This document shows positions 60,774-64,000 of a stretch of DNA of 64,000 bases, in pieces (position 1 is the first letter of the stretch; each line of letters starts with the position of its first letter). Below the pieces are notes generated by a model, which saw nothing but the letters and a program-made list of their open reading frames with translations, made no database searches and was not told where the DNA came from. This DNA is from SVQP01 sp045603085 (GTDB lineage: Bacteria > Bacillota > Clostridia > Oscillospirales > CAG-272), in NCBI GenBank assembly GCA_045603085.1, contig JAZULL010000059.1:1-64000 (forward strand), in the 5' to 3' direction. The translations under genes and the position numbers were made by a program.

Positions 60774-61388
60774 ATGACTGCTGTAAAGACAACAAGAACT
60801 CTCCTTGCACTCCTGATTGCAGCTGTTCTTGCGTGCTCTCTGTTCACCGTTGGCGTGTTCGCTGCTGAGGAAAACACCACCGTCGAAGAGACGACCGTGG
60901 AGGAGACCACTGCAGAGGAGACCTCGGGCGAAGAGACCACCGCTGAAGAGTCCACCACCGCAGGCAAAGAGGAAACCACGACCAAGAAGGAAGAGGAAAC
61001 CACTACTGCAGGTGAGAAGAACTTCTGGGAGAAGAACTTCATGCTCAAGGATAAGCCCTACTGGCTCAAGATCGCTACTTGGGCACTGGTACTGCTGGGC
61101 CTTATCGCAGGCGTTGTGTTCTGTGTGATCAAGAGAGAAAAGGTAGGAGAATTCCTGCGCGCTCTGAAGAGCGAGTTGAAGAGAATCGTTTGGAGCTCTT
61201 GGAAGGATACCCGCAAGAATACCTTCGTGGTACTTGTTGTGGTAATTGCGATCACCCTGGTGATCTACCTGTTCAACATGGTGCTGGAAATGATTTTCGG
61301 TAGCGGAACAAGTTCCGGTAGCGGAATGTGGTTCAACATGAACCTGATCTCGCTGATCAAGAAGTGGATCACGAGCATTGGTAGCTGA
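60774..61388 (+). CDS. secE: SecE with signal peptide and Thr/Glu-rich extracytoplasmic extension
   Basis: A 204-residue SecE; Gram-positive SecE is usually about 60-75 residues. Residues 1-30 look like a Sec signal peptide or signal anchor ending in VFAA. Residues 31-80 are a low-complexity Thr/Glu region (VEETT, AEETT repeats). A membrane helix lies at about 99-119. Residues 120-148 (KREKVGEFLRALKSELKRIVW...) are the conserved cytoplasmic amphipathic helix of SecE, and 150-172 its core membrane helix. A tail of about 30 residues follows. The layout gives three helices with N-in, as in E. coli SecE, but with an acidic external loop. The position between rpmG and nusG confirms identity. Confidence 0.92.
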   Translation: MTAVKTTRTLLALLIAAVLACSLFTVGVFAAEENTTVEETTVEETTAEETSGEETTAEESTTAGKEETTTKKEEETTTAGEKNFWEKNFMLKDKPYWLKIATWALVLLGLIAGVVFCVIKREKVGEFLRALKSELKRIVWSSWKDTRKNTFVVLVVVIAITLVIYLFNMVLEMIFGSGTSSGSGMWFNMNLISLIKKWITSIGS

Positions 61389-61390
61389 AA

Positions 61391-61930
61391 ATGAGCGATA
61401 TCGATGCTATGAACGTTGGCCCAAGATGGTATGTGGCGCACACCTATTCGGGTTACGAAAACAAAGTAAAAACCAGCCTTGAAAAAATCGTTGAGAACCG
61501 CGGCCTGGGAGATCTGATCTTCGATATCAGAGTTCCTGTGGAAACTGTGGTTGAAAAGAGCGGCGGCGAAGAAAAGATCACCGAGGTTAAGATCTTCCCC
61601 AGCTACGTGCTGATCAAGATGATCATGACCGACGAGTCCTGGCACGCTGTCCGTAACATTACCGGTGTGACCGGCTTTGTCGGCCCCGGATCCCGTCCCA
61701 CCCCCCTGACCCCCGAAGAGGTCGAGGCGCTGAACATTGAAGAGGTAAAGGTAAAGCTTTCCTTCAACGTTGGCGACACGGTAGAGGTCATCAGCGGCTT
61801 GTTCGAAGGCTACTCCGGTGTTGTCCAGTCTATCTCGGACGACCTGAAGAATGTCACGGTCCTTGTTAAGAGAGGCCGCCGCGACATGCCCGTAGAGCTT
61901 GATGCATCCATGATCAAGCCTGCGAACTAA
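61391..61930 (+). CDS. nusG: Transcription factor NusG
   Basis: A 179-residue NusG. The NGN domain (about 10-115) has WYVAHTYSGYENKVKTSLE and FPSYVLIKM. The C-terminal KOW domain (about 128-179) has VGDTVEVISGLFEGYSGVV. It binds RNA polymerase and ribosome or Rho partners. It starts 2 nt after the secE stop without a clear ribosome-binding site, so coupling is likely. Confidence 0.96.
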   Translation: MSDIDAMNVGPRWYVAHTYSGYENKVKTSLEKIVENRGLGDLIFDIRVPVETVVEKSGGEEKITEVKIFPSYVLIKMIMTDESWHAVRNITGVTGFVGPGSRPTPLTPEEVEALNIEEVKVKLSFNVGDTVEVISGLFEGYSGVVQSISDDLKNVTVLVKRGRRDMPVELDASMIKPAN

Positions 61931-62060
61931 TGATCCCCAAAAAGATCACAAAGCTGTCCGTGCCACGGACAGGACTGTCCCGCAAGGACAGAATCAGTGG
62001 GAGGGAGAAAAATTCTGCAATTCTCCCGCACAAAGTACCACATATGGAGGTTAAGTAAAA
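61931..62060 (+). promoter_or_regulatory. Structured leader of rplK-rplA (candidate L1 site)
   Basis: Two hairpins, CTGTCCGT/ACGGACAG (61954-61972) and CTGTCC/GGACAG (61975-61991), are followed by GTGG (61997-62000), GGGAGAA (62003-62009), TTCTCCC (62021-62027) and CCAC (62038-62041). The GUGGGAG...CCAC layout just before the rplK ribosome-binding site is like L1-binding leader mRNAs, which mimic the 23S target. Autoregulation by L1 is inferred. Confidence 0.5.
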
Positions 62061-62486
62061 ATGGCAAAGAAAGTATTAGGGTATATCAAGTTGCAGCTGC
62101 CCGCAGGTAAGGCTACTCCTCAGCCTCCCGTAGGTCCCGCTCTGGGTCAGTACGGTGTTGCAATTCCCGTATTTACAAAAGAATTCAACGAAAGAACCAA
62201 GAATGACATCGGTCTGACGATCCCCGTTGTTATTACTGTTTACGCAGACCGTTCCTTCACCTTTATCACCAAGACTCCTCCCGCGCCCGTTCTGATCAAG
62301 AAGGCTTGCGGTCTGGAATCCGGTTCGGCTAAGCCCAACAAGGATAAGGTTGCAAAGATCACCAAGGAACAGGTCAGAAAGATCGCAGAAACCAAGATGC
62401 CCGACCTGAACGCTGCTGACATCGAAGCTGCTATGAGCATGATCGCCGGCACCGCACGCAGCATGGGCGTTGTGGTAGAAGACTAA
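62061..62486 (+). CDS. rplK: Ribosomal protein L11
   Basis: A 141-residue L11. It has KLQLPAGKATPQPPVGPALGQYGVAI in the N-terminal domain, then TPPAPVLIKKACGLESGS and TARSMGVVVED at the end. It forms the GTPase-associated centre with L10/L12 stalk proteins. GGAGG precedes the ATG, and rplA follows 17 nt later. Confidence 0.97.
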   Translation: MAKKVLGYIKLQLPAGKATPQPPVGPALGQYGVAIPVFTKEFNERTKNDIGLTIPVVITVYADRSFTFITKTPPAPVLIKKACGLESGSAKPNKDKVAKITKEQVRKIAETKMPDLNAADIEAAMSMIAGTARSMGVVVED

Positions 62487-62503
62487 GAAGGAGGTATACC
62501 GTA

Positions 62504-63199
62504 ATGGCAAAGATGGGTAAGAAGTATTCCGATAGCGCTAAGCTGATCGAGAAGTCCAGATTGTATGATACCGCAGAAGCTCTTGCATTGGTATGCCAGA
62601 CTTCCAAGGCTAAGTTTGACGAGACTGTAGAAGTACACGTCCGTCTGGGTGTTGACTCCCGTCACGCTGACCAGCAGGTCAGAGGCGCAGTCGTACTGCC
62701 CAACGGTACCGGTAAGACCGTAAGAACCCTGGTATTCGCTAAGGGTGACAACGTTCAGGCTGCTATCGATGCAGGTGCTGATTACGTTGGCGGCGCTGAG
62801 TACGCTGAAAAGATCCAGAAGGAAAACTGGTTCGAGTTTGACGTTGTAATCGCATCCCCCGACATGATGGGCGTTATCGGCCGTCTGGGTAAGGTTCTGG
62901 GTCCTAAGGGCCTGATGCCCTCTCCCAAGGCAGGCACCGTTACCACCGACGTAGCTCGCGCAGTTCGCGAGGCTAAGGCAGGTAAGATCGAGTACCGTCT
63001 TGACAAGACCAACATCATTCACTGCCCCATTGGCAAGGCTTCCTTCGGCCCCGAGAAGCTGCAGGAAAACTTTGACACTCTGCTGGGTGCCATCATCAAG
63101 GCAAAGCCCGCAGCAGCAAAGGGTCAGTATATCAAGAGCTGTGTTGTGGCTTCCACCATGGGCCCCGGCATCAAGATCAACGGCGCAAAGCTGAGCTGA
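62504..63199 (+). CDS. rplA: Ribosomal protein L1
   Basis: A 231-residue L1 with two domains: VEVHVRLGVDSRHADQQVRGAVVLPNGTGKTVR in the first, GPKGLMPSPKAGTV in the linker, and STMGPGIKIN at the end. It contacts the 23S rRNA L1 stalk and often represses its own operon. AAGGAGG precedes the ATG. A terminator, rather than rplJ-rplL, follows. Confidence 0.97.
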   Translation: MAKMGKKYSDSAKLIEKSRLYDTAEALALVCQTSKAKFDETVEVHVRLGVDSRHADQQVRGAVVLPNGTGKTVRTLVFAKGDNVQAAIDAGADYVGGAEYAEKIQKENWFEFDVVIASPDMMGVIGRLGKVLGPKGLMPSPKAGTVTTDVARAVREAKAGKIEYRLDKTNIIHCPIGKASFGPEKLQENFDTLLGAIIKAKPAAAKGQYIKSCVVASTMGPGIKINGAKLS

Positions 63200-63216
63200 T
63201 AGGCTTTTGAGAACAG

Positions 63217-63252
63217 AAAAACGCGAGATGCAGATGCATCTCGCGTTTTTTT
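63217..63252 (+). terminator. Terminator of the rplK-rplA operon
   Basis: AAAAACGCGAGATGCA and its perfect complement (16 bp) enclose a 2-nt loop and end in a T7 run. Confidence 0.93.
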
Positions 63253-63275
63253 ATGCGATTGATGTTTTCGGGGAA

Positions 63276-63447
63276 AGTGATATTGTTGCATAGCAATTTG
63301 TTGCATAGCAACAGTGATATTCTGTTCGCCATGAAACTTGCGAAGCAAATAACACTCACCGCAGGTGAATAACACTGCCGTAGGCAATATCACTCGCCAA
63401 AGGCGAATAGAACTGAATTTTATTCAGATGTTATCTGAATAAAATTC
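63276..63447. repeat. Hairpin ladder with converging spacers, over the stop codon of the last gene
   Basis: Two AGTGATATT spacers (63276-63284, 63313-63321) face four inverted copies AATAACACT, AATAACACT, AATATCACT and AATAGAACT (63348-63356, 63368-63376, 63386-63394, 63406-63414). Between them sit the hairpins TTGCATAGCAA (twice), CACC-GCA-GGTG, GCC-GTA-GGC and CGCC-AAA-GGCG. The end is a perfect 15-bp stem (63415-63429 with 63433-63447), and the TAA stop (63431-63433) of the adjacent gene lies at its tip. Confidence 0.82.
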
Positions 63448-64000
63448 CATACCCCCAACCGACGCGGCCGCCGGACTTTAAGTGCTCGACAAACGCGCGG
63501 CGCAGGGAGGTATCGGTGGGCAGACGGTCGGGATTGCGCTCGGCAGTGTCAAACAAGCACCAAAGGCTCTCGCCGTCCGAGTGATCCCAGGAAAGAATTT
63601 CAAATTCCTTCATAAAACGGAGCACGTTGGACCCAACGGATACAAATTCGGTCATGCAGGGGTAGAGCAACCAGGAATGGCACACGAAGGGAACCTTTTC
63701 TCCTTGCAATTGATCCTTAAAGAATTCCTTGGCGCGGGCAAAGGAGTCCTCGTAAAGCGCAGGCGAGAGCGGCTGTCCCGAGCGGGGAATATGCATGTTG
63801 AGCACCTTGCTCTCTTTGCCAAGGGAGATTCCGTTTTTTTGGTATTCGCGGCCGAAATCCACCACCTCGAATTGCAAGCGGCCCAGCGCAAAGCGGGTCA
63901 TTTTGAACCAACCGGGCATCCAGAACGCTACGAACATGCCGCGCACACCGCGCACGAGCTTACATTCCTCCAATTTGTAGCGCAGATCCAGCATACTGTC
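63431..64000 (-). CDS. GNAT-like acyltransferase domain protein (5' part outside window)
   Basis: The last 187 or more residues of a protein whose start lies beyond the window. The segment SKVLNMHIPRSGQPLSP, followed by ARAKEFF and FVCHSWLLYP, then SNVLRFMKEFEI and RVGWGYGILFR, is characteristic of the GNAT-like C-terminal domain of bacterial acyltransferase-domain proteins of unknown substrate. An in-frame Met codon at 63994 is unlikely to be the true start because homologues have an N-terminal domain. The stop codon lies in the terminal hairpin of the ladder. Confidence 0.75.
   Translation of the reverse strand, partial: DSMLDLRYKLEECKLVRGVRGMFVAFWMPGWFKMTRFALGRLQFEVVDFGREYQKNGISLGKESKVLNMHIPRSGQPLSPALYEDSFARAKEFFKDQLQGEKVPFVCHSWLLYPCMTEFVSVGSNVLRFMKEFEILSWDHSDGESLWCLFDTAERNPDRLPTDTSLRRAFVEHLKSGGRVGWGYGILFR

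Noticed and set aside
60774..61388. SecE extension as a sequencing frameshift joining two genes
   Set aside because: The frame is continuous, the ATG has a GGGGGGAAGAG site, no alternative start with a ribosome-binding site precedes the SecE core, and the topology of the joined protein is consistent.

Overview
The window looks like chromosome from a monoderm, spore-lineage Bacillota (Clostridia; probably an uncultured gut Oscillospirales- or Christensenellales-like organism). Pointers are strong GGAGG ribosome-binding sites, TTGACA/TTGCAA-17-TATAAT promoters, many lipoproteins with a lipobox, a SleB-type hydrolase, a DUF1836 gene, mini-RNase III and a class I lysyl-tRNA synthetase. The genus cannot be read from the sequence alone. 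No tRNA, rRNA, insertion sequence, prophage or CRISPR array was seen.

Region 1 (1-11.7 kb) is an envelope/secretome island. It holds a SleB-like hydrolase, a small lipoprotein and DUF6440 gene, a phosphodiester glycosidase, three further large exported proteins and a cohesin-like protein. Four of these exported proteins end in the same type of tail (a GCKSA-like Cys motif, a hydrophobic stretch, then KKKD or similar basic residues). They also share a repeated beta-rich module, called here the DPY module. The module recurs in two lipoproteins at 18.7-22 kb, one of them a DUF4091 glycosidase-like protein.

Region 2 (11.9-31.7 kb) mixes housekeeping and carbohydrate genes: class I LysRS with a C-terminal tRNA-binding domain, a heterodimeric ABC exporter, manA divergent from an HD hydrolase/GH127/DUF3737 operon, tandem paralogous membrane proteins, an acyl-ACP thioesterase, class II aldolase, a MazF-type RNase and pyruvate kinase.

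Region 3 (31.8-47.8 kb, minus strand) is one apparent operon: a 2907-residue cell-envelope subtilase with leucine-rich repeats, an oligopeptide-binding lipoprotein, OppB, OppC, OppD, OppF and a small membrane protein. It would digest protein outside the cell and import the peptides.

Region 4 (48-55.8 kb) has three lipoproteins with Cna-B-like domains (one with a thioredoxin-like CxxC domain), then a GH106-like glycosidase preceded by a ribbon-helix-helix protein and a membrane protein.

Region 5 (55.9-63.2 kb) is housekeeping: ACT protein/UPF0210, YgjV-like, DUF1836, mini-RNase III, cyclophilin, then rpmG-secE-nusG-rplK-rplA. The secE gene is remarkable: it encodes a signal peptide and a Thr/Glu-rich extracytoplasmic stretch ahead of the SecE core. 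rplJ and rplL do not follow rplA. The window ends inside a GNAT-like acyltransferase gene.

The strongest unexplained signals are the extended SecE, the shared Cys-containing C-terminal tail, the DPY module family, and intergenic 'hairpin ladders' (9-nt spacer plus about 13-nt hairpin, repeated) that start or end on the stop codon of a neighbouring gene.
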